From an uncultured Marinobacter sp. (GTDB lineage: Bacteria; Pseudomonadota; Gammaproteobacteria; Pseudomonadales; Oleiphilaceae), in NCBI RefSeq assembly GCF_947259545.1, contig NZ_CAMYMK010000007.1, positions 372,001 through 436,000 on the forward strand: a stretch of 64,000 bases of DNA. Direction: 5' to 3'. The notes below the pieces were generated by a model. That model ran no database searches and had not been told where the DNA came from. It worked only from the letters and a program-made list of their open reading frames with translations. The position numbers and the translations under genes were made by a program. The stretch's first letter is position 1. Each line of letters starts with the position of its first letter. This document shows, piece after piece, positions 39,210-47,864 of the stretch.

Positions 39210-41720
39210 ATGCCGGAACCTGCGGGAACGTATCTGCATTGGAAATTACCCGGGGAACTGACCGGGCTCGCCGATCTCGCGCTGGATCTCCGATGGACGT
39301 GGCATCATGGGAGTGATGTACTGTGGCGAACCATTGACCAGGAATGCTGGGACGCCACGCATAACGCCTGGCTGGTGCTCAACAGTGTGCCAGGCAAACA
39401 GCTGCAGACCCTTGCCTCAGACCCTGATTTCATCGCCCTTTTAAAGGCGCAACTTGCCGCCTACAGGGAGTTTCACCAATCTGCTACCTGGCTTGGCGAA
39501 TCCCATCGGGAAGCACTGAAGGGCCAGGTCGCCTACTTTTGCATGGAATACGGATTAGCCGCCTGCTTGCCGCTATACTCGGGCGGGCTTGGTGTCCTGG
39601 CCGGCGATTCTCTGAAAGCTGCAAGTGACCTTGGTGTTCCGGTAATTGCAGTGGGTTTGCTGTACCAGCAGGGCTATTTCCGCCAGGAAATAAATACAGA
39701 GGGGGATCAGGTCGAGTTTTATCCCTACAACGACCCCACTATGCTGCCTCTGGTGCCCCTCAGAGATGAGCAGGAGGAGTGGGTGAGGGTGGCTGTCGAT
39801 CTCCCTGGTCGCTCAGTCCGTCTGCGTGTCTGGATCGCCCGGATCGGACGCTGCCGCCTCTTGTTACTCGACAGCAACGATCCCCGCAACGAACCCAAGG
39901 ACCGCGGTATCACCAGCGAACTTTATAGTGGCGACGGGGAAAAACGGCTGCAACAGGAAATGATGCTCGGGCTGGGAGGGTGGCGCTTACTTCAGCGAAT
40001 GGGAGTTCAGCCATCGGTGGTGCACATCAACGAAGGCCATTGCGCCTTTGCACTGCTGGAGCAAATCCGCGTTCTGTGCAAATCTACCGGGATGGGTTTC
40101 GAAGCCGCCCGACTGGCCACGCGCGCTCGCAATCTGTTCACCACTCACACCTCGGTTGCTTCCGGTTTCGATCTATTTCCTGTGAAGCTTATCAGCCAGT
40201 ATTTCTCAGACTATCTGAATGACCTCGGGCTGGACCTGAATGGTTTTTTACAGTTGGGCCAGGCTGACGGTCGCGCCTCTGATAACTTCAATATGAGTTA
40301 CCTGGCCATTCGCCTGAGCGGTCGCGTGAATGCCGTTAGCCGCATCCATCAGGAAGTATCACGCCATATCTTCAGTGACCTTTTTCCGCAATGGCCCCTG
40401 CAGGACATCCCGGTAGAGTTTGTGACGAATGGTATACACACCCCCAGCTGGGACTCTCCTGAAGCTGATGCTATCTGGACCGAAGCCTGCGGAAAAGGCC
40501 GATGGTGTGGCGCTCTGGAGAAGATCTGCATTCCTTCGGTGACCATCAGCGATGAACGCTTGTGGCAAATGCGAAGCAAACAGCGTCACCGTCTGATTCG
40601 CTTTCTCCGGGAACGGCTCCATACCCAGCATTGTGAACATGAAAACGGGAGAGATGCAGAAGCCTCTTGCGGGCTGCTTCTTGATAGTGAGGCGCTGACG
40701 CTCGGGTTCGCCCGCCGTTTTACCGATTACAAACGCCCGGACCTGCTACTGAAAGATGAATCCCGCCTGCTCAGGTTGCTCAATGACCGGGATCGACCAC
40801 TGCAAGTCGTAATGGCAGGTAAGGCGCATCCGAACGACCTTCATGGCAAGGCTCTCATCCGGCGCTGGAAACAGTTCATCAGACGCTCCGACATGCACGG
40901 CCGGGTCGTATTCATCGATGATTACGATCTGGACGTGGCAACCCAGCTGATCCAGGGCGTGGATGTCTGGCTCAATACCCCGAGGCATCCGTGGGAAGCC
41001 TGTGGAACCAGCGGCATGAAGGTGCTGGTTAATGGCGGCCTGAACCTGTCTCAGTTCGATGGTTGGTGGGCAGAAGCCTGGAGGCCCGAAGTCGGCTGGG
41101 CGATACGACGGGACGCATCCCTGTCCCGGCTGAGCAATTCGTCGGAATACGATGAGGAAGACGCAACAGAGCTTTTCACGTTATTGGAGCAAGAGGTCAT
41201 ACCAGGTTTTTACGACTTTGATTCAAGTGGCCTGCCCAGAAAGTGGTTAGCGATGATCCGTAACAGCATGGAAACACTCACCCCCTTATATTCTGCCAAC
41301 CGGATGGTTCGGGAATACACCGAACAATTCTATATACCAATGGAACAAAGGCATCGGGAACGGTCCGCACAACAAACCCAATCCCTGGCACTTCAACTGC
41401 ATCAGCTGCAGAAACACTGGCCACTGCTCAGGTTTGGTCTAATGGATTGTGTCGAACACGGGAACGACCTTGAAGTCTCCGTTCAGGTTTATCTGGACGA
41501 GCTTGACCCCGGGTTGTTGAAACTGGAACTGGTGGCGGACGAATCTGACTATGGTGGTCGTGTCGTTGAGGAGATGTTTGGGGAACCGGCCATGAGTGGA
41601 AACTATTTATATCACTGCCGTGTGCCAAACAGACCCCTGGAGCACTATACGCCGCGGCTGGTGATAGGCGACCGCCGGCTGAACCTGCCTCTGGAAGATC
41701 CCCGAATTCTCTGGCGGTGA
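39210..41720 (+). CDS. Alpha-glucan phosphorylase, second copy
   Basis: This 836-residue GT35 family enzyme has YFCMEYGLAACLPLYSGGLG, HINEGHCAFALLEQ and the PLP-lysine region ACGTSGMKVLVNGGLNLSQ, followed by FDGWWAEAW. It is as long as the first copy but differs in most places, including WAIRR after the PLP segment, and has a longer insert around residues 470-490. The two may differ in substrate (glycogen versus maltodextrin) or regulation. GGATAGTCAGG precedes ATG 39210. It ends the rightward glycogen cluster and converges on trkH with eight bases between stops. Confidence 0.92.
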   Translation: MPEPAGTYLHWKLPGELTGLADLALDLRWTWHHGSDVLWRTIDQECWDATHNAWLVLNSVPGKQLQTLASDPDFIALLKAQLAAYREFHQSATWLGESHREALKGQVAYFCMEYGLAACLPLYSGGLGVLAGDSLKAASDLGVPVIAVGLLYQQGYFRQEINTEGDQVEFYPYNDPTMLPLVPLRDEQEEWVRVAVDLPGRSVRLRVWIARIGRCRLLLLDSNDPRNEPKDRGITSELYSGDGEKRLQQEMMLGLGGWRLLQRMGVQPSVVHINEGHCAFALLEQIRVLCKSTGMGFEAARLATRARNLFTTHTSVASGFDLFPVKLISQYFSDYLNDLGLDLNGFLQLGQADGRASDNFNMSYLAIRLSGRVNAVSRIHQEVSRHIFSDLFPQWPLQDIPVEFVTNGIHTPSWDSPEADAIWTEACGKGRWCGALEKICIPSVTISDERLWQMRSKQRHRLIRFLRERLHTQHCEHENGRDAEASCGLLLDSEALTLGFARRFTDYKRPDLLLKDESRLLRLLNDRDRPLQVVMAGKAHPNDLHGKALIRRWKQFIRRSDMHGRVVFIDDYDLDVATQLIQGVDVWLNTPRHPWEACGTSGMKVLVNGGLNLSQFDGWWAEAWRPEVGWAIRRDASLSRLSNSSEYDEEDATELFTLLEQEVIPGFYDFDSSGLPRKWLAMIRNSMETLTPLYSANRMVREYTEQFYIPMEQRHRERSAQQTQSLALQLHQLQKHWPLLRFGLMDCVEHGNDLEVSVQVYLDELDPGLLKLELVADESDYGGRVVEEMFGEPAMSGNYLYHCRVPNRPLEHYTPRLVIGDRRLNLPLEDPRILWR

Positions 41721-41728
41721 TTGGTCAA

Positions 41729-43228
41729 TCAGCTTCGCCAGAAAGCAGGGGACAGCACAATCACCACACTCAGGATTTCCAGGCGTCCCATCAACATACC
41801 CACCGAAAGCACCCACTTGGCGGCTTCAGGTAAGCTTGAGAAGTTGCCTGCAGGTCCAATGGTGTCACCCAGGGCGGGCCCCACATTGGTCAGAACCGTC
41901 AGGGCGCCTGAAAGACTGGTAATGAAGTCCAGCTGTAAGGCGGCCAGGATGATGGTGATAATGAGCAGACATAGCAGGAATATGAAGGTATAGGCGATCA
42001 TGGACGCGATGATCTCGTCACTTACCGCCCGGCCATTGTAGTTCCGGGTGAACACTGCTCTCGGGTGAAGCAGCCGCATTAGCTGCTCACGCAGTACGAT
42101 CAGTGACAGCTGGAACCGGAAAATCTTCATGCCTCCGGAAGTCGAACCGGAGCACCCTCCAACAAACATCAGAAAGAAGAACAGCACGAATGCCAGCGGC
42201 CCCCAGGCGGAATAGTCCTCGGAGGCGTAGCCGGTGGTCGTGACCACCGAGGTCACGTTGAACAGGGTGGCGACGTAGCCGTGTGCGAGATCGAAATCCG
42301 TTGGAGACACATACCAGCGGTACAATGTCAGTAAAGCAGGAACGATCAGCAAAATAGAAAGGAAAAGCCTGACCTGTTGGTCCCGGAACAGGACCCCGTG
42401 CTGCCCGTGCATCTCACGAACAAACAGAAAGAACGGAATACTGCCGATGATCATGAACAGAGTGGCTTGCAGCAGGATCAGGTCTGAATCGAATTTGCCC
42501 ATCGACGCATCGGAGGTGGAGAATCCTCCTGTGGCGATACTGGTCAGCCCATGATTGAAAGCGTCAAACAGGGTCATACCAGATAACCAATAGGTCGTAA
42601 CCGCTATCAGTGAAAACGCCACGTAGACAAACAAAAGGCCCCGACTGAGTGTTTTCATTCTGGGCAGCGCCTTATCGGTCCATTCGGACGATTCCGTCGC
42701 AAACAGCCTCATGCCACCCACACGAAGGAATGGAAGGACGGCGACGAACATACCAATAATCCCGATTCCCCCGATCCATTGGAGAATGGAGCGCCACAGC
42801 AGAAGATCCTGATCCATGGTGTCCAGGCCGGTCAGCACGGTTGCGCCCGTGGTTGTAATACCTGACGTCCCCTCAAAGATCGCGTCAGCGATGGTGATGT
42901 CCAGGTCACTCAGGTAGAAAGGCAATGACGAGAGGACGGCGATGATAAACCAGCTGGATACCGTAAGCACAAACATGAATCGGGGTTTCAGGTCACGGGC
43001 CTGGCGATAGGTGGTCACAATCCCGAGAAGACCGAGGCCAAATACAATAGCGGCGGACTCCGCAAACGCCATCGCATTAGGCGCTTCAGAACCTGATAGA
43101 AGTAAGACTGGTAACGTCATGAAAATACTCAAGAGTACGAACATGACGCTGACAATAAAGATTACGGGGTTAAGGTTTCTCAAAGGAAGCTCAAGTCGAC
43201 TGAACAGAGAGACGGCGTCAGAATACAT
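41729..43228 (-). CDS. TrkH family potassium uptake protein
   Basis: This 499-residue inner-membrane K+ transporter subunit has four M1-P-M2-like repeats. Selectivity-loop Gly residues are seen in EGTSGITTTGATVL, HGLTSIATGGFST, TSVVTTTGYASED and LTNVGPALGD. The GGCSGSTSGGMKIFRFQ segment is typical for TrkH. It works with a cytoplasmic TrkA-type regulator that is not in this window. Whether it is TrkH or TrkG/TrkI cannot be told. It is a single gene in its own unit; the upstream gap holds an imperfect hairpin at 43249-43279. Confidence 0.93.
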   Translation of the reverse strand: MYSDAVSLFSRLELPLRNLNPVIFIVSVMFVLLSIFMTLPVLLLSGSEAPNAMAFAESAAIVFGLGLLGIVTTYRQARDLKPRFMFVLTVSSWFIIAVLSSLPFYLSDLDITIADAIFEGTSGITTTGATVLTGLDTMDQDLLLWRSILQWIGGIGIIGMFVAVLPFLRVGGMRLFATESSEWTDKALPRMKTLSRGLLFVYVAFSLIAVTTYWLSGMTLFDAFNHGLTSIATGGFSTSDASMGKFDSDLILLQATLFMIIGSIPFFLFVREMHGQHGVLFRDQQVRLFLSILLIVPALLTLYRWYVSPTDFDLAHGYVATLFNVTSVVTTTGYASEDYSAWGPLAFVLFFFLMFVGGCSGSTSGGMKIFRFQLSLIVLREQLMRLLHPRAVFTRNYNGRAVSDEIIASMIAYTFIFLLCLLIITIILAALQLDFITSLSGALTVLTNVGPALGDTIGPAGNFSSLPEAAKWVLSVGMLMGRLEILSVVIVLSPAFWRS

Positions 43229-43248
43229 GCGGCCTGACGCATTCGCAA

Positions 43249-43279
43249 GGTAACAAGGGCCTGCGGCAACGCCGTTACC
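43249..43279. repeat. Inverted repeat between trkH-type gene and porin-like gene
   Basis: GGTAAC (43249-43254) and GTTACC (43274-43279) are perfect complements, with a possible inner GGC/GCC pairing in the 19-base loop. It lies 20 bases before the trkH-type start and over 100 bases before the divergent beta-barrel gene. It may be a regulatory site; no further evidence. Confidence 0.25.
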
Positions 43280-43396
43280 GGGGAATTAATTCACTGTAAA
43301 TATCGGGTAAATCCGGATCTTTACTATGGATAAATTCGTTGGTGTAGTGCAATTTCGTAAAAACAACGATGAAATCCAGCAAGGAGCATAAAAGAT

Positions 43397-43945
43397 ATGA
43401 AAACCTCACGTGCATTGGTATTTGGACTGACCGCACTCGCAGGCAGTATGGCTGCGGCCCCCGCATTGGCGAATGACATGTACAAGTCAGGCGTCGGTGG
43501 TCTGTACGCCGGCCTGAACTACACCTTCTTCAATATCGAGGAAGGCTCCGACGATGTGGATGTTGGCACTTTATCTGCCAAAGTGGGCGCACTGGCGACG
43601 CCTTACTTCGGCGTGGAGGCTCGGGCAGGTTTTGGCGTTGACGACGACAGACTTGATGGCGTCGATTTCTCCCTCGATAACTTTTTTGGTGGTTACGCCA
43701 CACTGAATCTTGCTAACGAGTCGCCTGCCACGCCTTATGTTATTTTGGGCTTTACCCGGGTGGAACTGGAAGCTGAAGGTCCACTCGGAACCGCCAGCGA
43801 GGATGATTCCGACTTTTCCTATGGTATCGGCGTCAACGTGGAAATGGCGCCCCAGTTGTCCGGTAACCTTGAGTATATGCGTTATTATGATCAGGACAAC
43901 GTTACTGTCGATGGCCTCGGCCTGGGCGTGACCTTTAATTTCTGA
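43397..43945 (+). CDS. Outer-membrane beta-barrel protein (OmpA/OmpX-like)
   Basis: This 182-residue protein has a signal peptide ending at APALAN (residues 21-26). The mature part of about 157 residues shows alternating strands such as GGLYAGLNYTFFNIE, YFGVEARAGFGV and ATPYVILGFTRVELE, ending in LGLGVTFNF with a terminal Phe, the usual BAM recognition signal. This fits an eight-stranded OMP_b-brl family porin-like barrel. AAGGAG precedes ATG 43397. It is probably a structural or adhesion-related outer-membrane protein; no specific function is claimed. Confidence 0.88.
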   Translation: MKTSRALVFGLTALAGSMAAAPALANDMYKSGVGGLYAGLNYTFFNIEEGSDDVDVGTLSAKVGALATPYFGVEARAGFGVDDDRLDGVDFSLDNFFGGYATLNLANESPATPYVILGFTRVELEAEGPLGTASEDDSDFSYGIGVNVEMAPQLSGNLEYMRYYDQDNVTVDGLGLGVTFNF

Positions 43946-43946
43946 T

Positions 43947-44001
43947 CGGGTAAGCCTCCCGGGATGGCTGGTTTACCCGCCATCGATTGTTATCGGGAGG
44001 C
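43947..44001 (+). promoter_or_regulatory. Overlapping alternative hairpins before ACP phosphodiesterase gene
   Basis: CGGGTAAGCC (43947-43956) pairs with GGTTTACCCG (43970-43979), a ten-base stem with one G-U. A second, competing stem pairs GCCTCCCG (43954-43961) with CGGGAGGC (43994-44001), which includes the GGGAGG ribosome site of the next gene. The two share 43954-43956 and cannot form fully together. The first could also act as a terminator for the barrel gene, although no U tract follows. Confidence 0.35.
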
Positions 44002-44004
44002 TGT

Positions 44005-44580
44005 TTGAATCATCTGGCCCATGTTTTCCTCGCACCGGACTCACCTGAGGCCCGCATTGGCAGCGTGATGGGGGATTTCGCCAGAGGACTGCAAGTCCGG
44101 GAACTCCCACCAACGGTCCGCGTTGGCATCCACCATCATCGCGCTGTGGATAGCTTCACAGACAGCCACCCCGACGTACTTGCCAGCAAACGACTGTTCT
44201 CTCGACAACGGCGCCGTTTTGCAGGCGTTGCGCTTGATATCCTCTATGATCACTACCTGTTAAGACATTGGCAAGGATTCAGCAATGTTGATTCTGATAC
44301 GTTCATCGCCACTGCTTACCAGGAGTTCCGGGACTACGAATACTTGATGCCCGATAAAATGAAAAGGGTGACCCGGAATATGGTAGAGAATGACTGGTTC
44401 GGTACTTATGCTGACCTCGATAGCGTGGGTTTTGCACTGAACCGCGTTGCTCAGCGTATCCGTTTCCAGCATCAGTTTTTCGATATCATCGACGAGATAA
44501 AAGAGCACGACCGGGAGCTGGAACGCCGGTTCCTGACATTTTTCCCAGACCTGATTAAATTCGCCGGAGAAGTTTCATGA
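44005..44580 (+). CDS. ACP phosphodiesterase (AcpH-like)
   Basis: This 191-residue protein begins NHLAHVFLAPDSPEARIGSVMGDF, the AcpH/YajB-family start, and contains VGIHHHRAVDSFTDSHP and ALDILYDHYLLRHW, which carry the His/Asp metal-binding residues. The family removes the phosphopantetheine group from acyl carrier protein. The start is set at TTG 44005 because the family N-terminus aligns there and GGGAGG lies four bases before it; no ATG fits. It overlaps the following gene by four bases (ATGA). Confidence 0.87.
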   Translation: MNHLAHVFLAPDSPEARIGSVMGDFARGLQVRELPPTVRVGIHHHRAVDSFTDSHPDVLASKRLFSRQRRRFAGVALDILYDHYLLRHWQGFSNVDSDTFIATAYQEFRDYEYLMPDKMKRVTRNMVENDWFGTYADLDSVGFALNRVAQRIRFQHQFFDIIDEIKEHDRELERRFLTFFPDLIKFAGEVS

Positions 44581-45176
44581 AGTTTGCTGTAGGACTCACC
44601 TTCGCAGCCCTTATTGCTTCAATCAGCCCCGTCCTGGCAGAGGACAATCAGAATCAGCAGCGCCCACCGGAATCCCTGGGCTTTGTGGAGTGGATTGTAC
44701 TTCAGGACACCGGCTTGCGCCTGAAGGCTCGGCTGGATACCGGGGCAAGAACTTCCTCCCTGCACGCGGTTAATATCGAACCCTTTGAGAAGGGAGATGA
44801 GAAGTGGGTGAGCTTTCAGGTCCCCCTTGCTGATCACCGCGATCAGGAAAAGGGCGAAGAGGGAACCGAGGTTGAAGACGTCATCCTGGAATTTGAGCGC
44901 CCGGTGGACCGGACTGTCAGGATCAAACGAAAGGGGGCACCTTCCCAAAGGCGGTATGTGGTGCGTATGGAGTTCTGTATTGCTGGGTCTACCCATGAAA
45001 CCGAGTTTTCCCTCGCCGACCGTGGGCGCTTCTCCTATCCAGCTTTGTTGGGCCGACGCTTCCTGAGTGACGACAACATTCTAGTGACGTCATCAGAGAG
45101 TTTCATGGCTGAAAATGACTGCGAACATAACAACCTGGACGAACTGGCGCAGAGCGGGCAAAACCTGGCGAAATAG
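44577..45176 (+). CDS. Putative ATP-dependent zinc protease / retropepsin-like (RimB-type) protein
   Basis: This 199-residue protein has a signal peptide (residues 1-21, ending VLAED) and an aspartic-protease-like domain with RLDTGARTSSLHAV, the DTGA motif of the pfam05618 family often annotated as ATP-dependent zinc protease and related to RimB. Further family motifs are RRYVVRMEFCIAG and FSYPALLGRRFL. The active site probably uses the DTGA Asp. Here it is exported, unlike RimB, and it is coupled to the acpH-like gene by a four-base overlap. The substrate is unknown. Confidence 0.82.
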   Translation: MKFAVGLTFAALIASISPVLAEDNQNQQRPPESLGFVEWIVLQDTGLRLKARLDTGARTSSLHAVNIEPFEKGDEKWVSFQVPLADHRDQEKGEEGTEVEDVILEFERPVDRTVRIKRKGAPSQRRYVVRMEFCIAGSTHETEFSLADRGRFSYPALLGRRFLSDDNILVTSSESFMAENDCEHNNLDELAQSGQNLAK

Positions 45177-45187
45177 CGAGCTAGCAA

Positions 45188-45214
45188 CCACACCCACAAG
45201 GATTGTGAGTGTGG
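45188..45214. terminator. Hairpin between convergent genes
   Basis: CCACACCCACAA (45188-45199) pairs with TTGTGAGTGTGG (45203-45214), eleven of twelve positions matching (one C-A mismatch), around a three-base GGA loop. It sits 12 bases after the protease gene and 14 before the end of the YcaC-like gene, so it probably ends transcription from both sides, although no long U tract follows. Confidence 0.45.
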
Positions 45215-45227
45215 TGCCCGCTAAAGC

Positions 45228-45848
45228 TTACCCTTTCTGGGCGGCAAAGCTCTGCATCAGGTTTGCGTAGTGCGGCAGATGCTTGGCGAGGATGCCGCCA
45301 AAGCCTTCGATATCGTTGCGCCAGTCACGGTGCAACTCGCAGCCAACGCTGAACCAGTTCATCATTTGTGCACCGGCCTGTTCCATGCGGCTCCACGAAG
45401 CGTCGCGGGTGGTCTGGTTGAAGGTGCCTGAAGCATCGGTGACAACAAAGACCTCATAGCCTTCTTCCAGCGCAGACAGAGTCGGGAAAGCCACGCATAC
45501 GTCGGTAACCACACCGGCAATCAACAGCTGCTTCTTGCCAGTGGCTTTCACGGCTTTGAGGAAGTCCTCGTTGTCCCAGCAGTTAATCTGGCCGGGACGG
45601 GGAAAGTAGGGCGCATCCGGGAACATTTCCTTGAGTTCCGGCACCATCGGACCGTTAGGGCCATCCTCAAAGCTGGTGGTCAGAATGGTCGGTATATTGA
45701 AGAACTTGGCGATGTCCGCCAGCGCCAGCACGTTGTTCTTGAAATCGTCCGGAGAGAAGTCCCGTACGAGAGAGAGCAGCCCTGACTGATGGTCCACCAT
45801 CAGCAGAGCAACATCGTCCTTATCCAATCGGTTGTATTTAAAAGCCAT
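45228..45848 (-). CDS. Isochorismatase-family hydrolase (YcaC-like)
   Basis: This 206-residue cysteine hydrolase closely follows the YcaC subfamily. D19 lies in LMVDHQSGLL, R84 in YFPRPGQINCWDNEDF and the catalytic-type C118 in GVVTDVCVAFPTLSA. Family members form octamers or double rings; their physiological substrate is unclear. It lies 91 bases downstream of the pirin gene on the same strand, the usual arrangement, and both probably respond to the divergent LysR regulator. Confidence 0.92.
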   Translation of the reverse strand: MAFKYNRLDKDDVALLMVDHQSGLLSLVRDFSPDDFKNNVLALADIAKFFNIPTILTTSFEDGPNGPMVPELKEMFPDAPYFPRPGQINCWDNEDFLKAVKATGKKQLLIAGVVTDVCVAFPTLSALEEGYEVFVVTDASGTFNQTTRDASWSRMEQAGAQMMNWFSVGCELHRDWRNDIEGFGGILAKHLPHYANLMQSFAAQKG

Positions 45849-45939
45849 TTTCCTTCTCCTTCGTTTCAGGTGGATTTTATTGACCGGCCCCGGATCGAGC
45901 GAGAGGCCGGTTTCAACCGCTGGCCATCACCTGTCCTGG

Positions 45940-46809
45940 CTAGCGGTGAAGCATGCCGAACTTTCCGTTCTGAAAGTCCGCGATTGCCTGATGGATTTCA
46001 GCCTCTGAATTCATGACAAAGGGGCCGTGTCCAACAACTGGCTCGTTAATCGGTTCACCGGTGAGCACCAGCAACCGGGCATCGTTGTTTGATTCAAACT
46101 GCAGTTCCTGGCCCTGACGCTCGAAGCAGGCAACTTCCGCTTCTCGCAGCACTTCCGATCCATTTGACTGCACCGTGCCCTTCAGCACCACGATAATGGC
46201 GGTGTGTCCTTCCGGGACTGTTAGAACGACATCGGCTCCCGGTTCCAGCTTCAGGTCCCAGACGTTCATGGGTGTATGGGTCTTCGCTGGGCCCGTGTGG
46301 CCCTGGTATTCACCGGCGATTACCCGCAGACTCCCAACGTAATCGCCCAGCGAGATGCCTGGAATGTCTTTATTCAGCAAGGTTTGATAGGCAGCGGGCA
46401 CGTCTTTTGCCCGGGCAGGGAGGTTGACCCAGAGTTGGACCATCTCCAGGACACCGCCGCGCTCAGTGAATTCACCGGAATGAAACTCCTCGTGAACGAT
46501 ACCGGCGCCAGCGGTCATCCACTGCACGTCACCTTCACCTATTAAACCGCCGCTGCCGGTAGAGTCCCGGTGCTCCAGTTCGCCCTGCAGAACCAGGGTG
46601 ACGGTCTCAAAACCACGGTGGGGGTGCTGGCCGACTCCGCGCCGATGGGAGCCAGGCTGAAACTGTGCGGGCCCGGCATAGTCCAGGAGCAGGAAAGGGC
46701 TGATATTGTTGGCGCCCATGCGATCGTAGGACAACAGCGAACGAACGGGAAAACCATCACCCACCCAGTGACCATTGGGCGTGCTATAGGTGGTCATTAT
46801 CTGTTTCAT
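45940..46809 (-). CDS. Pirin family protein
   Basis: This 289-residue bicupin protein has the pirin metal-binding motif in the N-terminal cupin (GQHPHRGFETVTLVLQGE, and GIVHEEFHSGEF further on) and the C-terminal pirin domain (MNVWDLKLEPGADVVL). Pirins have been linked to quercetinase activity, redox sensing or metabolic control; none can be assigned here. It starts at ATG 46809, is followed by the YcaC-like gene, and is divergent from a LysR regulator, a frequent trio. Confidence 0.92.
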   Translation of the reverse strand: MKQIMTTYSTPNGHWVGDGFPVRSLLSYDRMGANNISPFLLLDYAGPAQFQPGSHRRGVGQHPHRGFETVTLVLQGELEHRDSTGSGGLIGEGDVQWMTAGAGIVHEEFHSGEFTERGGVLEMVQLWVNLPARAKDVPAAYQTLLNKDIPGISLGDYVGSLRVIAGEYQGHTGPAKTHTPMNVWDLKLEPGADVVLTVPEGHTAIIVVLKGTVQSNGSEVLREAEVACFERQGQELQFESNNDARLLVLTGEPINEPVVGHGPFVMNSEAEIHQAIADFQNGKFGMLHR

Positions 46810-46870
46810 GCGTTCCCCCTTATCTGAATACTAGATCGGCGTTGAATAGGCTCAAGATAGGGGAACGGAG

Positions 46871-46920
46871 TTGGCCTGAGTAGGTAGCAAAAATTATAAT
46901 CTGTGTTCTATATATAGGAC
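46871..46920 (+). promoter_or_regulatory. Candidate promoter and palindrome for the LysR gene
   Basis: TTGGCC (46871-46876), an 18-base spacer and a perfect TATAAT (46895-46900) form a plausible sigma-70 promoter for the LysR gene starting at 46929. A near-palindrome, GTTCTATATATAGGAC (46905-46920, one mismatched pair), covers the expected start point. It could be an autoregulatory LysR site shared with the divergent pirin gene. Confidence 0.45.
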
Positions 46921-46928
46921 TCTGAACT

Positions 46929-47864
46929 ATGCAGGACTTGAACGACCTCTATTATTTCGTGCAGGTAGTGGAAAATGGGGGCTTTGCACCGGCCGGGCGG
47001 GCGCTGGGAGTACCCAAATCCAAACTGAGCCGACGTATTGCGCTGCTCGAAGAACGCCTCGATACACGGCTGATTAACCGCTCAACACGCCGATTCAGCG
47101 TGACGGAGCTGGGCAAGGAGTATTATCGCCACTGTGTCGCCATGCTGGTTGAGGCCGATGCCGCGCAGGAACTGATTGATCGCTCTCACTCGGAACCCCG
47201 CGGATGTATCCGGATGTCCTGCCCACCAGGGTTGATCTATTTTCTGGTGGTGCCGCTGGTCGTGAAGTTCATGGAGATCTACCCGGAGGTCAAGATAGAA
47301 CTGGTGGCCACCAGCCGCCGGGTTGATGTCATTAAAGAGGGCATCGATCTCGCGCTCCGGGTCCGGTATCCGCCCATTGAAGACAGTGGGCTGACCATGA
47401 AAGTCCTTTCCAGGAGCCCCCAATGCCTGATGGCCTCGAAGGCTCTGGTGGAGCGTTTCCCGGAAATCGGATCGCCTGAAGACCTGACTCGATTGCCCAG
47501 CATCGACTTCGAGCAAACCGATGGCCAGCACATCTGGTGCCTGGATGGCCCGGAAGGCGTATCGGTTCAGGTTCACCACAAGCCACGCCTGGTGACGGAC
47601 GACGTATTTACGCTCAGACAGGCTGCAATCGCCGGTCTGGGCGTGGTCAAGATGCCGTTGATTGTCGGTGGGCGTGACCTGATCGAAGGGCGACTGATCA
47701 ATGTACTACCAGGCTGGCAGCCACGCGGTGGTATTTTCCACGCCGTCTTCCCGTCACGCCGTGGTTTGCTCCCGGCAATTCGTGCATTTCTTGATTACCT
47801 GTCAGAGCAGGTGGATGAGGTGGACTTTCCAGAGCCTGAGCAGAATATTACGCGGATGTCTTAA
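46929..47864 (+). CDS. LysR family transcriptional regulator
   Basis: This 311-residue regulator has an N-terminal winged HTH (residues 2-62, with FAPAGRALGVPKSKLSRRIALLEERL) and a C-terminal effector-binding domain beginning CIRMSCPPGLIYFLVVPLV. It is like the regulators found beside pirin/isochorismatase genes. It is divergent from those genes and probably controls them (inference). Its 3' end overlaps the convergent patatin gene by four bases. Confidence 0.93.
   Translation: MQDLNDLYYFVQVVENGGFAPAGRALGVPKSKLSRRIALLEERLDTRLINRSTRRFSVTELGKEYYRHCVAMLVEADAAQELIDRSHSEPRGCIRMSCPPGLIYFLVVPLVVKFMEIYPEVKIELVATSRRVDVIKEGIDLALRVRYPPIEDSGLTMKVLSRSPQCLMASKALVERFPEIGSPEDLTRLPSIDFEQTDGQHIWCLDGPEGVSVQVHHKPRLVTDDVFTLRQAAIAGLGVVKMPLIVGGRDLIEGRLINVLPGWQPRGGIFHAVFPSRRGLLPAIRAFLDYLSEQVDEVDFPEPEQNITRMS

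Noticed and set aside
28011..41720. The two glycogen phosphorylase genes as a recent tandem duplication
   Set aside because: The proteins differ in most positions and around the PLP site, and they lie on opposite strands in different operons.
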